Translations under genes and position numbers: made by a program | Notes under the pieces: generated by a model | What the model was told of the DNA's origin: nothing | Seen by the model: the letters and a program-made list of their open reading frames with translations, nothing else | Databases searched by the model: none | Assembly (NCBI RefSeq): GCF_003113895.1 | Contig: NZ_BDUD01000001.1 | Location: forward strand, 1,773,821-1,837,820 | DNA: 64,000 nucleotides | From: Nostoc commune NIES-4072 | GTDB taxonomy: Bacteria > Cyanobacteriota > Cyanobacteriia > Cyanobacteriales > Nostocaceae | Direction of reading: 5' to 3' | Part shown: in pieces, positions 7,469 to 17,083 of the stretch | How the letters are laid out: every line of letters begins with the position of its first letter | How positions within the stretch are numbered: position 1 is the first letter of the stretch

Positions 7469-9325
7469 TTATCCTCCGTTCAAATGTTCGACTAATAACC
7501 AATTACCAGAGTGGTTTTGATGACCCCACAATGTAATTAATTGTTCGTGAGGATAAGCGCGTAATTGCTTGTCGATATGCGATCGCAAAGTCACAAGCTG
7601 CCAATTTTGACCTTGATATGCGGCTGGTGATGTGACAGTGAATCTGTATTCCTGCTGACCCAAGCGGTAAAAAATGCCTTGGAAACAGTTACTTTCCCGA
7701 ATTAATCCCTTGCCAAAAGTAGAGTCAGGGTACTCACGCGACGATGGGCAAGGGCAATCACCACTAGCTGGATAGGCTTGTGGGTTATTTAAGTAATACA
7801 GTTGCCAGTGCAGCCAATCCGAATGATTGGGTGGAAGATTAAATAAAGGAATAATTGCTGCTTTTGAGCGATTATCTTCCAATAAAGCCATTTGCAGCGC
7901 CCTAACAGGTAAATCCCTTGGCTGGCAGTTTAACTCAACACACATCGCTGCTGCCATCCCTGCTGCTTGACCAATGCCCATAACCACAGGTTGTAATCTG
8001 GTGGCCCCATTGGCAATGTGGGAGACAGAAATATTTTTTTCACAAACCAAGAAACCATCTGTTGTGGCTGGAATCAGGGAACTGTAGGGAATTGTAAAAG
8101 GAGTTCCAGTCCAGCGTCCCCCCCAACGGATAGATTTAGATTGCAGTGGGAATTGAACACCAGGATAATGATGGTCATTGGCGTAGTTACCAATTGCGAT
8201 CGCTTCTCTACGAGAGGCTCCGCCAACGCAAACGCCTGCCGTAGGATGCCCAAAGGGCTGTAGGGCGAACGCTTCATATATAGATGCAACTCTACCTCCA
8301 GCGATCGGCAAAATATCCTGTTCTCGGACAGTAGTTAGTCCCACTAAGCGGCGGCTTTCCCGGTAATAGGGATGCAGAGCAAAAGCTGTAGGGGTGTGAG
8401 GAAATACTTTTTCTGCTAAACCATAGCGACGACCAAGCTGATTTTGGATAAAATGGGCAAAATTTTGGCTGTGCCAGCGAGATTCTTGGATAAATTCATC
8501 TCTGGATACATCTGACTCTATCAATCGCCCTACTCCTTCGCCGTAGTCATTGCCACAGATTGGCCAATTCATCATAAATAGGCCACCAGGCAAACGTCCA
8601 TAATTCAAAAATGTCTCTGTGCCATAGCTATCCCAAGCGCCTGTAAACTGCGATGGATTATAGTTAGGCGCAGCTGGAATTTCTGGTGCCGCAGCTACGC
8701 CCGTCGTAGACATCGCTTCACCAAAGTCTTGCATAATCACTACATAAGTGGGCGCTTGCACTGGATATTTTTCAGTTAAAGAGTTAAAAGCTACTGGGGC
8801 GCTGGGTTCTCCCCACTCAGATTGCAATTCCCAGCCCCAGCGATAGGGTATCTCAGCTAAAGCCAATAAATCTCCTAATTCTGTGCCGTCGAGAATAATC
8901 TTGGCTGTGACAGCAAAATCAGCAAAGCGCACACCAGTAATAGAATCACCTTGGCGAAACACTTCTATTGGCACATGTCCAGAAATCCAGTCCAGATTTG
9001 GCAATTCTTGCACCCAATCTGCAAAAATCTCTGCCCCAATCCGAGGATCGTAACTAAAAAAGCTTACCCAACTGTTATCTAATCCTCCGGGCTGTCGTTG
9101 TCGCAATTTCTGCAAAAACGCACCCCATAATCCCGTTTGAAAGGCTTCTAATTCGTTGCCATCGGGTGCGGATACTCCAGCCGAAGTCAGCATTCCCCCC
9201 AACCAAGGAAATTCACTCACCAGAATCGTTTTGGCTCCCCGTCGCGCCGCTTGGATAGCAGCCGCAGTGCCTCCGGTTCCCCCACCGACAACTAAAACAT
9301 CAGCTGTGTATGTCTGATTAATCAT
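7469..9325 (-). CDS. FAD-dependent oxidoreductase (FAD_oxidored family) with an in-frame repeat insertion
   Basis: The N-terminus is a dinucleotide-binding fold (VLVVGGGTGGTAAAIQAARRGA). The protein belongs to the PF12831-type FAD-dependent oxidoreductases, whose substrates are mostly unknown. A second hallmark, AIAIGNYANDHHYPG, lies near residue 375, and GIGQAAGMAAAMCV near residue 465. Residues about 350-374 (FALQPFGHPTAG and on) interrupt the conserved segment just before AIAIGNY; the DNA there (8201-8275) is a dispersed Nostoc repeat. A GAGGT ribosome site precedes the ATG. The gene is not in an operon. Confidence 0.85.
   Translation of the reverse strand: MINQTYTADVLVVGGGTGGTAAAIQAARRGAKTILVSEFPWLGGMLTSAGVSAPDGNELEAFQTGLWGAFLQKLRQRQPGGLDNSWVSFFSYDPRIGAEIFADWVQELPNLDWISGHVPIEVFRQGDSITGVRFADFAVTAKIILDGTELGDLLALAEIPYRWGWELQSEWGEPSAPVAFNSLTEKYPVQAPTYVVIMQDFGEAMSTTGVAAAPEIPAAPNYNPSQFTGAWDSYGTETFLNYGRLPGGLFMMNWPICGNDYGEGVGRLIESDVSRDEFIQESRWHSQNFAHFIQNQLGRRYGLAEKVFPHTPTAFALHPYYRESRRLVGLTTVREQDILPIAGGRVASIYEAFALQPFGHPTAGVCVGGASRREAIAIGNYANDHHYPGVQFPLQSKSIRWGGRWTGTPFTIPYSSLIPATTDGFLVCEKNISVSHIANGATRLQPVVMGIGQAAGMAAAMCVELNCQPRDLPVRALQMALLEDNRSKAAIIPLFNLPPNHSDWLHWQLYYLNNPQAYPASGDCPCPSSREYPDSTFGKGLIRESNCFQGIFYRLGQQEYRFTVTSPAAYQGQNWQLVTLRSHIDKQLRAYPHEQLITLWGHQNHSGNWLLVEHLNGG
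8201..8275. repeat. Dispersed repeat inserted in-frame in the FAD oxidoreductase gene
   Basis: The segment contains CTTCTCTACGAGAGGCTCCG followed by CCAACGCAAACGCC, a sequence type scattered in Nostoc intergenic DNA. It begins at a HIP1 octamer (8197-8204) and adds about 25 codons without shifting the frame. Confidence 0.65.
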
Positions 9326-9472
9326 TGCTTATACCTCACTGAAGTTTTGACATATTCTCCCCAGATAGCTTGGCATCAAACAAGATAAATTATCAGGATT
9401 TACGCAAAAATCCTCAAATAAATATTAGTTTTATAGGAATCGTATTTGATTTTTGAAATTATCTACGTGGGC

Positions 9473-9510
9473 GGGGAGTAGGGAGTAGGAAGTAGGGAGT
9501 AGGGAATAAG
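9473..9510. repeat. GGGAGTA-type short tandem repeat
   Basis: Degenerate copies of GGGAGTAG/GGAAGTAG lie in the 541-bp gap between the FAD oxidoreductase and the next gene. Just before it (9433-9457) is a sequence resembling one end of the MITE-like element at 9566. Confidence 0.6.
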
Positions 9511-9565
9511 AAATTAGAAATAATTTTGTTTTGACTGGATATACATAGGATTTAGGATTATATCT

Positions 9566-9715
9566 ATAGGATTACTATTTGATTTTTGAACGAAATTAAG
9601 TATTGTAGAGTGTGTTAGAACGGAGTTCGTAACGCACTATGAACACGAGTTTGATGCCGTACTCTCTGTGCTAACACATCCTACGTATATTTTCAGAAAT
9701 CAAACCGGATTCCTA
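9566..9715. mobile_element. MITE-like element, copy 1 (150 bp)
   Basis: The element is bounded by imperfect inverted repeats (ATAGGATTACTATTTGATTT at the left; the right end reads inward as ATAGGAATCCGGTTTGATTT). A second internal inverted pair is GTAGAGTGTGTTAG / CTAACACATCCTAC. It is identical to 30232-30381 except for about two bases. No coding capacity is seen. Confidence 0.8.
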
Positions 9716-9866
9716 TAACAAAAGCTTGATATTAAACAGCTATGAAGAGATACAACTTGTATATACAGCTAAAGATAGAGGTTGTTACTATATTTTGTAT
9801 TTAAACTTAATATAAATAGTCAATTTTTATTAACTACTAGTATTAAGTAGTAATAATCAAAATATT

Positions 9867-10808
9867 ATGTTTAATAATTGCTTTAAAAATAATGATAATT
9901 TAAGTGTAATTAAGGATAGGAATATATCAAATGTTGAGATAGCACTTTTTATAGATCAAATCAAAAGTAATATCTGGCTATTTGGTATTCCATCTTGGCT
10001 TTTTGGGATAACCGATAGAAGCATAGCTGCATTTAATGATGGTTATTTATCTCCTATAGAAATATTTCAGTTACTTACAGCCTCTTTCTTTTTTCTGAGT
10101 TGGCTATATCTCAAACCTGATGAAAGCTTTAATAGCAATGATTTAGGCCCCAATGAATATCAAGAATATCTCGCTCGTGCTCAAGCTAACAAGCTTCAAG
10201 TAAAAAAGCTCCACATGATTAGCCAGGAGTATATTTTACCGTTTCCTTATATTTGCCAAATCTATCATTTATTGAATTTAAGGCATTTAGAAACAGTTCA
10301 TAGCTTTAGCCTTAATAACCTGAAAATTTTTCAAATTAGCCACTTTCAGCCCACAAAGACTGGTGGAATAATTAAATTCCAAACAATATTGGATTCGCCA
10401 GGTAATGCTCTGAGAATTTGGCGTCAACCGATTGTAGAGGTGGATTTAATATTACATACTCCATATACTGTTGAGCTGAGTATCCCAGTCTACAATAACA
10501 AAAGGATAATTGTTATATTTCATGCTTTTCCGTTAAATGACTTAGAGCATCACTTTTTTATAGATATTTATAGTGATTTAGAGTGGCCAAAGCCATTATT
10601 ACAAATAATATTGCATTTTGCTTCTTGTTTGACACTATTTGAAGATTTGCCGTATTTAAGAGCTTTAGCTGATAAAAATATAGCGCGTTTATTCAATTTA
10701 AGTAAGACTTCAAATAACGAAGCTGCATTGCTGTTTAAAAGATATGTTGAGCTATATGGTTCGACTGGAGAACCAATTAAATTACTTGAGGGGAAGGAAG
10801 AGAGTTAA
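9867..10808 (+). CDS. Hypothetical protein, unknown function
   Basis: The 313-residue protein is AT-rich in codon use compared with its neighbours. Residues about 80-100 (FQLLTASFFFLSWLYL) could be a membrane or buried helix. The middle part (about 150-250) alternates hydrophobic strands and may be a lipid-binding-like beta domain. I do not recognise the family. No ribosome site is obvious before the ATG. It ends beside a pair of short palindromes and converges with the ABC ATPase gene. Confidence 0.65.
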   Translation: MFNNCFKNNDNLSVIKDRNISNVEIALFIDQIKSNIWLFGIPSWLFGITDRSIAAFNDGYLSPIEIFQLLTASFFFLSWLYLKPDESFNSNDLGPNEYQEYLARAQANKLQVKKLHMISQEYILPFPYICQIYHLLNLRHLETVHSFSLNNLKIFQISHFQPTKTGGIIKFQTILDSPGNALRIWRQPIVEVDLILHTPYTVELSIPVYNNKRIIVIFHAFPLNDLEHHFFIDIYSDLEWPKPLLQIILHFASCLTLFEDLPYLRALADKNIARLFNLSKTSNNEAALLFKRYVELYGSTGEPIKLLEGKEES

Positions 10809-10815
10809 GAGTTAG

Positions 10816-10875
10816 AGACGCGATGAATCGCGTCTGTACAAGAGTTGGGAATTAGAGACGCGATGAATCGCGTCT
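10816..10875. repeat. Two tandem copies of a 20-bp palindrome
   Basis: AGACGCGATGAATCGCGTCT occurs at 10816-10835 and 10856-10875, each followed by GTACA. A third copy, inverted, is at 51655-51674. Between convergent genes it may act as a bidirectional terminator. Confidence 0.8.
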
Positions 10876-10900
10876 GTACAAAAGTTAGGAGTTTGTTTGG

Positions 10901-12571
10901 TTAAGCGCGTGCTAGTAAGGGGGCAGCAGCTAGTAAGGTTTTGGTATAAGGATGCTGAGGATTAGCAAAAATAGTTTTTGTCAAACCGAGTTCGACAATT
11001 TTACCGCCATTCATCACGGCAATACGATCGCACAAAAATCGAGCTAACCAAAGATCATGAGTGATGAACAGATAAGTTAACTCAAATTCTTCTTTCAATT
11101 GCAACATCAAATCTAGCACTTGCGACTGCACGCTAGCGTCTAACATACTTACGGGTTCATCGCAAATCAAAAGTTTAGGGTGAGTAATCAAAGCACGAGC
11201 GATCGCAACTCTTTGCTGTTGTCCACCAGATAAATCTGATGGATAACGCTCATAATACACTTCTGACGGTGTTAACCCAACTTTCTCTAGCATCCACAAA
11301 ACCTGTTCTTTTGCCTTAACGGGATCGGCTAGATTGTGGATAAATAAAGGATCAGCGATACTTTGTCCCACTGTCATCGCCGGATTGAGACAAGCATGGG
11401 GATCTTGAAAAACCATTTGTATCTGTCGCCGCGAGGAGCGAATTTCTTGACGCGACAGTTTAGTTAAATCTTGTCCTAAAAACTCAACTTTGCCACTCGT
11501 GGGACGAATTAGTTGCAAGATTGTTCGTGATAGTGTACTCTTACCACAACCTGATTCCCCGACTAAGCCGAGAATTTCTCCGGGATAAATATCGAGGTTG
11601 ATACCATCTACTGCTTTAATTGTCTGAGCTTGTGTCTTAAACAGCCGTTCGATAAAGTTAGGTTCTATGGTGTAGTGTTGTTTGAGTTCACTGACACTCA
11701 AAATTGGGGATTGTTTATTAATAATCGGTAATTGCTTTTCTGAGTCATTGGCAATTATCAATTCTCCGTCATCACTTACTGCTTGAATGTGTAAAGCTGC
11801 TTTTAAGAGCGATCGCGTATATTCATGCTGAGGATGTCTAAATACGGTTTCTGTAGAACCCATTTCCACCATTTTGCCGTTGTACATGACGCCAATGCGA
11901 TCGCAATACTCAGCCACCATTGCCAAATCATGAGAAATCAGCAACAATCCCATGTTTTCTTCACCGCACAGACGAGTTAATTCTTTTAATATCTGCGCGG
12001 AAACGGTAACATCTAAACTGGTAGTGGGTTCATCGGCAACAATTAATTTGGGGTTGAGGAGTAAAGCTAAAGCGATCGCTACCCGTTGGCGCATTCCACC
12101 GCTAAATTCGTGGGGATACTGATTCCAACGACTAGCTGGAATATTTACCTTTGCTAAGGTAGCAAGTGCTTTTTCTTTAGCTTCGCGGGTTGATAATTCT
12201 GGTGAGTGCGCCTGGAGGGTTTCGATACAATGCTTACCAATCGTCATTAGTGGATCGAGGCGTGTCATGGGATCTTGAAAAATTAAGGCGATCGTTTCTC
12301 CCCGAAATTTCCGCAACTGGTTAGGCATCAAGTCAAACACTGACTGTCCTTGAAATCTCACCCGTCCCTCAATTCGACTAGAAGCTGGTAGTAAACGCAT
12401 TACTGCCCGTCCTATAGTTGACTTACCACAACCCGACTCTCCCACCAATCCCATTCTTTCGCCTGGTTGCAAGGTGAAAGATACATCATCAACCGCCCAG
12501 GTTGCTTCTTCTCCACTCCGCGCAGGATAGGCAACTCGCAAATTTTCGATACAGAATAAGGCTTCACTCAT
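10901..12571 (-). CDS. Peptide/nickel-type ABC transporter ATPase, two fused ATP-binding domains
   Basis: The 556 residues contain two complete ABC domains of the DppD and DppF type, as in YejF or GsiA. Walker A occurs twice (GESGCGKST near residues 44-52 and again near 340). The signatures are [10 protein letters not shown] and [10 protein letters not shown], with Walker [13 protein letters not shown] and [12 protein letters not shown]. It energises uptake of oligopeptides or a similar solute. No permease or binding protein is adjacent, so it is an orphan ATPase that must pair with permeases elsewhere. Confidence 0.92.
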   Translation of the reverse strand: MSEALFCIENLRVAYPARSGEEATWAVDDVSFTLQPGERMGLVGESGCGKSTIGRAVMRLLPASSRIEGRVRFQGQSVFDLMPNQLRKFRGETIALIFQDPMTRLDPLMTIGKHCIETLQAHSPELSTREAKEKALATLAKVNIPASRWNQYPHEFSGGMRQRVAIALALLLNPKLIVADEPTTSLDVTVSAQILKELTRLCGEENMGLLLISHDLAMVAEYCDRIGVMYNGKMVEMGSTETVFRHPQHEYTRSLLKAALHIQAVSDDGELIIANDSEKQLPIINKQSPILSVSELKQHYTIEPNFIERLFKTQAQTIKAVDGINLDIYPGEILGLVGESGCGKSTLSRTILQLIRPTSGKVEFLGQDLTKLSRQEIRSSRRQIQMVFQDPHACLNPAMTVGQSIADPLFIHNLADPVKAKEQVLWMLEKVGLTPSEVYYERYPSDLSGGQQQRVAIARALITHPKLLICDEPVSMLDASVQSQVLDLMLQLKEEFELTYLFITHDLWLARFLCDRIAVMNGGKIVELGLTKTIFANPQHPYTKTLLAAAPLLARA

Positions 12572-12856
12572 AGTTTAGTTATCAGCCCTGAGCTACCAGT
12601 TTTTATAATTTCAAATTTAAGATAGTCTATCAGATTAGGATTAAACCTCCGTTGTGCGAACATCTTTATTGTCTTAGCGTAGCCATAACCTCTACAAAAG
12701 AAACCTTGAAGCTAGATTAACCTAATGTATCTATCGGCAACCAACCCAAAGGGAACTACGAGATCCGCCAATCTTCTATCATACTGATTTATACTGCTTG
12801 TCTCAACTTTTATCCGTTCATCTAGGAGACAAGCAAGTATTTTACTATTGAGCTAA

Positions 12857-13150
12857 TTAATGGTCATGATCTTGATGATGATCGTTTAGTTCTTGCTCAG
12901 TTTCTAGTAGCCGTGAAATAAGCACGTCTGCTTTTCTACTAATAACAGACCTAACTTTATCAATAGCAACTACTTCACTGATTTTGACAACCATTTCCCA
13001 GAGAGTATCCTCCTCTGTATCTTTGTTGTAAGTTCTATGTTTAAACCACAACAAATCATCCCAAACTCCGATAACTGTGGCGAAATACCATTTGTCTCGT
13101 ATTAGTATCCAGATTTCTTGTTCTAAGTAAGTTTGTAGAAGAGGTTTCAC
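12857..13150 (-). CDS. Small hypothetical protein with His/Asp-rich tail
   Basis: The 97-residue protein starts with a GTG codon and has no clear ribosome site. The first 60 residues predict a small beta fold (IWILIRDKWYFATVIGVWDD). A helix and a HHQDHDH tail follow, which might bind metal. I do not recognise the family. Confidence 0.55.
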   Translation of the reverse strand: MKPLLQTYLEQEIWILIRDKWYFATVIGVWDDLLWFKHRTYNKDTEEDTLWEMVVKISEVVAIDKVRSVISRKADVLISRLLETEQELNDHHQDHDH

Positions 13151-13843
13151 GATGAGTAAGATAATGGAAAAGATTGTGCTACATATTAAGTAAGTATTAA
13201 CAGGTAAAGCAACAGTTAAAATACTGATATCTTTTAGTGTAAATTATATTAACCTATTTTAAAAGTTAGTAAATAAACTGTATGCAAACTGGGGTTTTGC
13301 CAATAGCTAAGTTAGTAATTTTATTATTTTGGTAAAGACTGCGTGTATAAAATACAATTTTATGATTTAGTAGTGACTGTTACAGACTGGAACATCTACT
13401 ACAGCATTATCACTGAACCGGATCGACACCATTCCTAAACTAATAATTTAGGTGATGCATTGCCAAGGTGCGATCATTTATTTTTATATGGGATTTTGGC
13501 TTAGAACAATAATGAAATAACGAACCGCTAACGCGTAGCGTCTCGTTAGAGAAGGACGCCAACTCTTAGAGAGGCTTCCGCCAACGCGTAGCGTCTCGTT
13601 AGAGAAAAGCGCCAAGGAAACAGGTTTGTACAGGCTTTTTGTGTCAGTCCTGTACCTTTTGGCAAAATTGGGATGCTCCCCTGAATTCTGAATTCTGACT
13701 CCTGAATTCTGTTCGATAAAGCTTTCGCTGATTAATTCACCCATTTGTGGGAGGTAATAAGTAAACCAATAAGTATACTTTACTTATAATCAGACCAACA
13801 CAAGATGGTTTGATACAGCATTCACGCAACAGATGTATCAATC
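13151..13843. other. Gene-free stretch with dispersed repeats
   Basis: The left half is AT-rich with nothing recognisable. The right half has two copies of AACGCGTAGCGTCTCGTTAG with flanks (13530-13553 and 13583-13606), and a GAATTCTGA short repeat (13682-13711). An 86-codon open frame here is made of repeat DNA and is not called as a gene. Confidence 0.6.
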
Positions 13844-14167
13844 ATGTTAAACCTGATATTCACCGAATGTATAAAAATAAAACCCTTGGTGCTTTCAACA
13901 GCTTTTTTTCTGGCTATACAGACTTCTGCCAATGCTCAACAACCCCTTCCTCGTTTGACTCCAGCACAAGCTCAACATTTGTCCCGCGACTTAGTACCAT
14001 ATAACTCTCAAGAATTTTTTAGGCAAGGAAACAATTCGCTTGAGAGAGAAATTAAAATTCTTAGGCAAAGGCAACTGCGCCCAATTAAACCTGTTCTTAA
14101 GATTAATTCACTACCGCAGATTAAAACACCACATACTCAGCAAAACCCTAATATCTTAACTAGGTAA
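13844..14167 (+). CDS. Small exported hypothetical protein
   Basis: The 107-residue protein has a signal peptide: KIKPLVLSTAFFLAIQTS followed by a likely ANA cleavage site near residue 31. The mature part is basic and proline/glutamine rich (LPRLTPAQAQHLSRDL), with no cysteine or known motif. Function is unknown. Confidence 0.6.
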   Translation: MLNLIFTECIKIKPLVLSTAFFLAIQTSANAQQPLPRLTPAQAQHLSRDLVPYNSQEFFRQGNNSLEREIKILRQRQLRPIKPVLKINSLPQIKTPHTQQNPNILTR

Positions 14168-14279
14168 GAATCATCGTGAGTTTATGAAACCTTAGAACCC
14201 CATGCATCCAAATCAGTATGCCCTGGTTCCTGTTTACAGAGCTTTTGTGTTTTAATATTTGCAACACAAATTTACAATA

Positions 14280-14489
14280 TTAATCGTCTAGCAAACCCAT
14301 CAACGCTTGAACTTCAACGTCTTGCGATTCTGATAATTGACCTTGTAACTTTAACAATTCATCTTGTAATGCTTCAGCTACATAGAGCATATTAGATTCT
14401 TGTGCAATTTTTAGCTGATTTTCTTTAACCTTGATTTGTTTAAGCAAGCTATTTTCAACATTAATTGAATTGTAGTTTTGAGTAATCAT
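14280..14489 (-). CDS. Small coiled-coil hypothetical protein
   Basis: The 69 residues are mostly helical with a heptad-like pattern (SLLKQIKVKENQLKIAQESN) and an acidic end ALMGLLDD. No family is recognised. Start ATG at 14489 has only a weak upstream purine stretch. Confidence 0.5.
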   Translation of the reverse strand: MITQNYNSINVENSLLKQIKVKENQLKIAQESNMLYVAEALQDELLKLQGQLSESQDVEVQALMGLLDD

Positions 14490-15165
14490 AGCTTTATATT
14501 TTTATCAATTTACGGAACGCAATTAAATTTACCACTATGTATTATTCCATATTTTTACCATTTTTTAAATATTTAGTGATTTAACAGTTAGTAGTTATCA
14601 GTTGGAAGTCAGAGTCCCCACGAATACAAGTGGTGTGTTTCATTCGAGGTTAAATCCCCTACTGAAGCCGTGATAACTGATAACTGTTGACTGTTGAGTA
14701 TTTTAATCTTCATTACTCGTAGTATTACACGGCGTAAATAAACATACCCTTCGGGTTCACCAGTCGCCTGCGGAGGGAAACCCTCCCACAGCGCTGGTTC
14801 ACCATTTCAAATGGCGCAATAAGCTTGAAATACAATTTTGCCTGACTTTTGATTTCCGCCTTGTGGTAGTGTTTACGGGTATCGCAGGCTTAATACACCA
14901 TATTCGTATTTTTAGAGGCTTTTACAAAAATGTAAATCATGATATAAGATTGGTTGACTTAAAAGGAATTATAGATAACACATATAAGACTACACATGAG
15001 TACCAGAAAAACCTAGACTAAAGCAGTTTGCCGTAGGCTACCACAGAGGCACAGAGAACACGGCGAATAATTTGAGAGAGTTTTTTTGCGTAATTACTTA
15101 CACATTAACTTGTATGTTGCTTCACGAGTATTGCTGAATATTTTAAACAATTTTTTGTGAATTCT
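14490..15165. other. Long gene-free stretch with palindromic repeats
   Basis: It contains GTTATCAGT/ACTGATAAC heptamer-type repeats facing each other (14588-14605 and 14671-14697). It also contains the 38-bp hairpin element described separately. No gene is supported here. Confidence 0.6.
14760..14797. repeat. 38-bp GC-rich palindromic element
   Basis: CCAGTCGCCTGCGGAGGG pairs with CCCTCCCACAGCGCTGG around an AAA loop. This is a common Nostoc dispersed hairpin by my recollection. Confidence 0.7.
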
Positions 15166-15477
15166 ATGAACTTAAAACTTATAAAAAGAAACGTTTTTAC
15201 TTTTGTAAAAATTATATCCACAATGCTTATAACAAGCGCAATTGGATTGGAATCATGGAATATTTATGCAGCAATAACTAATACTAATCTACCAAGCAGC
15301 CTTAATCCAATTTTTTGGATTGAACGTTTTGCTATGACTAGCCATTTTCTCGAAGGTATTATAGCAGCTTTTTATGCACCTTCAAGAAAAAAGATGCCAA
15401 TAAAATATGCTACTTATACTTTTTTCGTAGGCACAATTGGATTGTTAGAACTATTCTCTTCAGAGAATGACTTTTGA
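15166..15477 (+). CDS. Small membrane protein, unknown function
   Basis: About 103 residues with three likely membrane helices (VFTFVKIISTMLITSAIGL, a central one around FLEGIIAAFYA, and YATYTFFVGTIGLLELF). The ATG at 15166 (MNLKLIKR) is preferred to the GTG nine bases upstream; neither has a strong ribosome site. A conserved-looking FLEGI motif lies before the second helix. I cannot assign a role. Confidence 0.6.
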   Translation: MNLKLIKRNVFTFVKIISTMLITSAIGLESWNIYAAITNTNLPSSLNPIFWIERFAMTSHFLEGIIAAFYAPSRKKMPIKYATYTFFVGTIGLLELFSSENDF

Positions 15478-15506
15478 CAGTACCCCTTTTGGATTAGGTC
15501 GGTTGG

Positions 15507-15528
15507 TAGGGTGCATTAACGCGCCCTA
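15507..15528. terminator. Short hairpin after the membrane protein gene
   Basis: TAGGG (15507) and CCCTA (15524-15528) form a short stem without a T run. Confidence 0.35.
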
Positions 15529-15701
15529 TGTAAGAAAGTTGTAAATTATTAAATCCACGATCGCTACTAAGCAAAAGTTATCTGTGGGGGTGTGGGGGTT
15601 CACCAATGTAGGTGACTGGTGAATCTGACAGGCAGAAGGGAGTATAGTTTGTATAGTTAGCTTTTTGCTGAAATTTTAGTTTGACACTAAAGGATTAAAA
15701 A

Positions 15702-16064
15702 ATGTCTACAGATACTCACATAGTTGCTTACGTTCAAGAAAGCGAATTTGATACTGTTTTAACTGAAAGTGAAGAGAAAGTTGTTGTCGTTGATTTTACT
15801 GCTACTTGGTGTGGCCCCTGTCGCTTGGTCAGTCCGTTAATGGATCAACTTGCTGAAGAATACAAAGGTCGCGCCAAAGTCGTTAAGGTAGATGTTGACA
15901 GCAACAAGCCAATTTTCAAAAGATTCGGTCTTCGCAGTATTCCAGCAGTTTTAATTTTTAAAGATGGTGATTTAGCAGAAACTATCGTAGGAGTTTCGCC
16001 TTACGAGCAGTTTAGCGAAGCTGTTCAGAAGCTTCTTGAGGTTGTTTCAACCACTGATTCGTAA
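15702..16064 (+). CDS. Thioredoxin
   Basis: The 120-residue protein has the active site WCGPC (C37, C40) in DFTATWCGPCRLVSP and the cis-proline in RSIPAVLIFKDG. It would reduce protein disulfides in the cytoplasm. A short N-terminal extension precedes the thioredoxin fold. It is a different paralogue from the trxA2-like gene at 52673. Confidence 0.93.
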   Translation: MSTDTHIVAYVQESEFDTVLTESEEKVVVVDFTATWCGPCRLVSPLMDQLAEEYKGRAKVVKVDVDSNKPIFKRFGLRSIPAVLIFKDGDLAETIVGVSPYEQFSEAVQKLLEVVSTTDS

Positions 16065-16138
16065 TCCATAATTAATAAGGGTTTATACCCGATGCCTAAT
16101 AACGGCAATGACGTTTTAGGTGGTGTTTAAATTCTACG

Positions 16139-16172
16139 AAGTTCCGAGCCTTGGAAGCCGACCCTCGGACTT
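16139..16172. terminator. Hairpin between convergent thioredoxin and reductase genes
   Basis: AAGTTCCGAG pairs imperfectly with CTCGGACTT. Confidence 0.5.
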
Positions 16173-16217
16173 CTCACTACTTGAACCATGATTATCAATT
16201 ATAAATTTTTAACCGTT

Positions 16218-16769
16218 TTATTTTCGCCTATAATGTGCTTGAACTAAGCCAGTAGAATATTGTTTTGAGCTAATTAGCTCCAATTTTTCTTCAGGGCTTG
16301 GCGGTGGGAAAAGGCGTATACCGCCACCTAAGATAATTGGAATAGTTGAAATAATATATTCATCAATCAGGCTGTGCTGGAGAAACGAATTGATTAATTC
16401 CCCGCCACCAACTAACCAGATGTTTTGATAACCTTGAGCTTCTATATTTGCTAAGGCTAACTCCACTGTATCAGAAATAAATGTAACGTCTTCACGATCA
16501 GATTGAAGGGGGCGCTGAGTGAAAACGAAGGATTTTTTTTCTGGATAAGGCCATTCATCAAAACTAAGCCCTACTTGATATGTATTGCTACCTAACACGA
16601 TCGCATCAATCGATTCGTAGAAATCAGTGTAACCATAGTCTTCACCTTCTGTATCAAGGAATGAGAGCCAATCAATTCCGCCATCACTGCGAGCGATGTA
16701 GCCATCCAAACTAGCTGCAATGTATAGTGTAACTTTCGTCATTGTGCTTCTGAATTTGGTAGTTTTCAC
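16218..16769 (-). CDS. RibD C-terminal / dihydrofolate-reductase-like protein
   Basis: The protein has the RibD_C fold: VTLYIAASLDGYIAR at the start, a DWL segment, IVLGSNTYQ and a NIWLVGGGELINSF NADPH-binding segment. Such stand-alone proteins are annotated as dihydrofolate reductase family; the true substrate is unknown. AAGGA lies five bases before the GTG at 16769. Family proteins usually start at the internal MTKVTL (ATG at 16742), so both starts are possible. It is 8 bases downstream of the DUF2805 gene. Confidence 0.88.
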   Translation of the reverse strand: MKTTKFRSTMTKVTLYIAASLDGYIARSDGGIDWLSFLDTEGEDYGYTDFYESIDAIVLGSNTYQVGLSFDEWPYPEKKSFVFTQRPLQSDREDVTFISDTVELALANIEAQGYQNIWLVGGGELINSFLQHSLIDEYIISTIPIILGGGIRLFPPPSPEEKLELISSKQYSTGLVQAHYRRK

Positions 16770-16777
16770 CCAATTCC

Positions 16778-17032
16778 TTACGTTTTTTGATTATGCGATT
16801 TAAAGCGACCTGCAATAAATTCTCGCTTAGATAAATGTTTTGTACCACGTTTGGTAACTCGTTCTCGCCACATCTGGAAACTAGATTCTTTCATTTCGCG
16901 CCTCATTAGAGCGATTACCTGTTTCTCCAGCAGCCCAAACTGAGCCTCAATGGCATCAAAAGATGTTCTATCTTCCCATGCCATTTCAATGATGCGATCG
17001 ATGGTTTGTGAATCAAGGTCAGGTAGCTTCAT
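16778..17032 (-). CDS. DUF2805 / TIGR03643 family protein
   Basis: The 84-residue basic protein contains IDRIIEMAWEDRTSFDAIEA and QFGLLEKQVIALMRR, typical of this short family of unknown function. A helix-turn-helix-like character (FDAIEAQFGL) is visible. It probably shares a transcript with the RibD-like gene. Confidence 0.85.
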   Translation of the reverse strand: MKLPDLDSQTIDRIIEMAWEDRTSFDAIEAQFGLLEKQVIALMRREMKESSFQMWRERVTKRGTKHLSKREFIAGRFKSHNQKT

Positions 17033-17083
17033 TATTTTGCTGGTAATTGATAAATTCGAGCTATATATATTCTACTTTTCGTT

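Noticed and set aside
13484..13744. 86-codon minus-strand open frame
   Set aside because: It is made of two copies of a dispersed repeat plus a GAATTCTGA repeat; the protein has no family-like feature.
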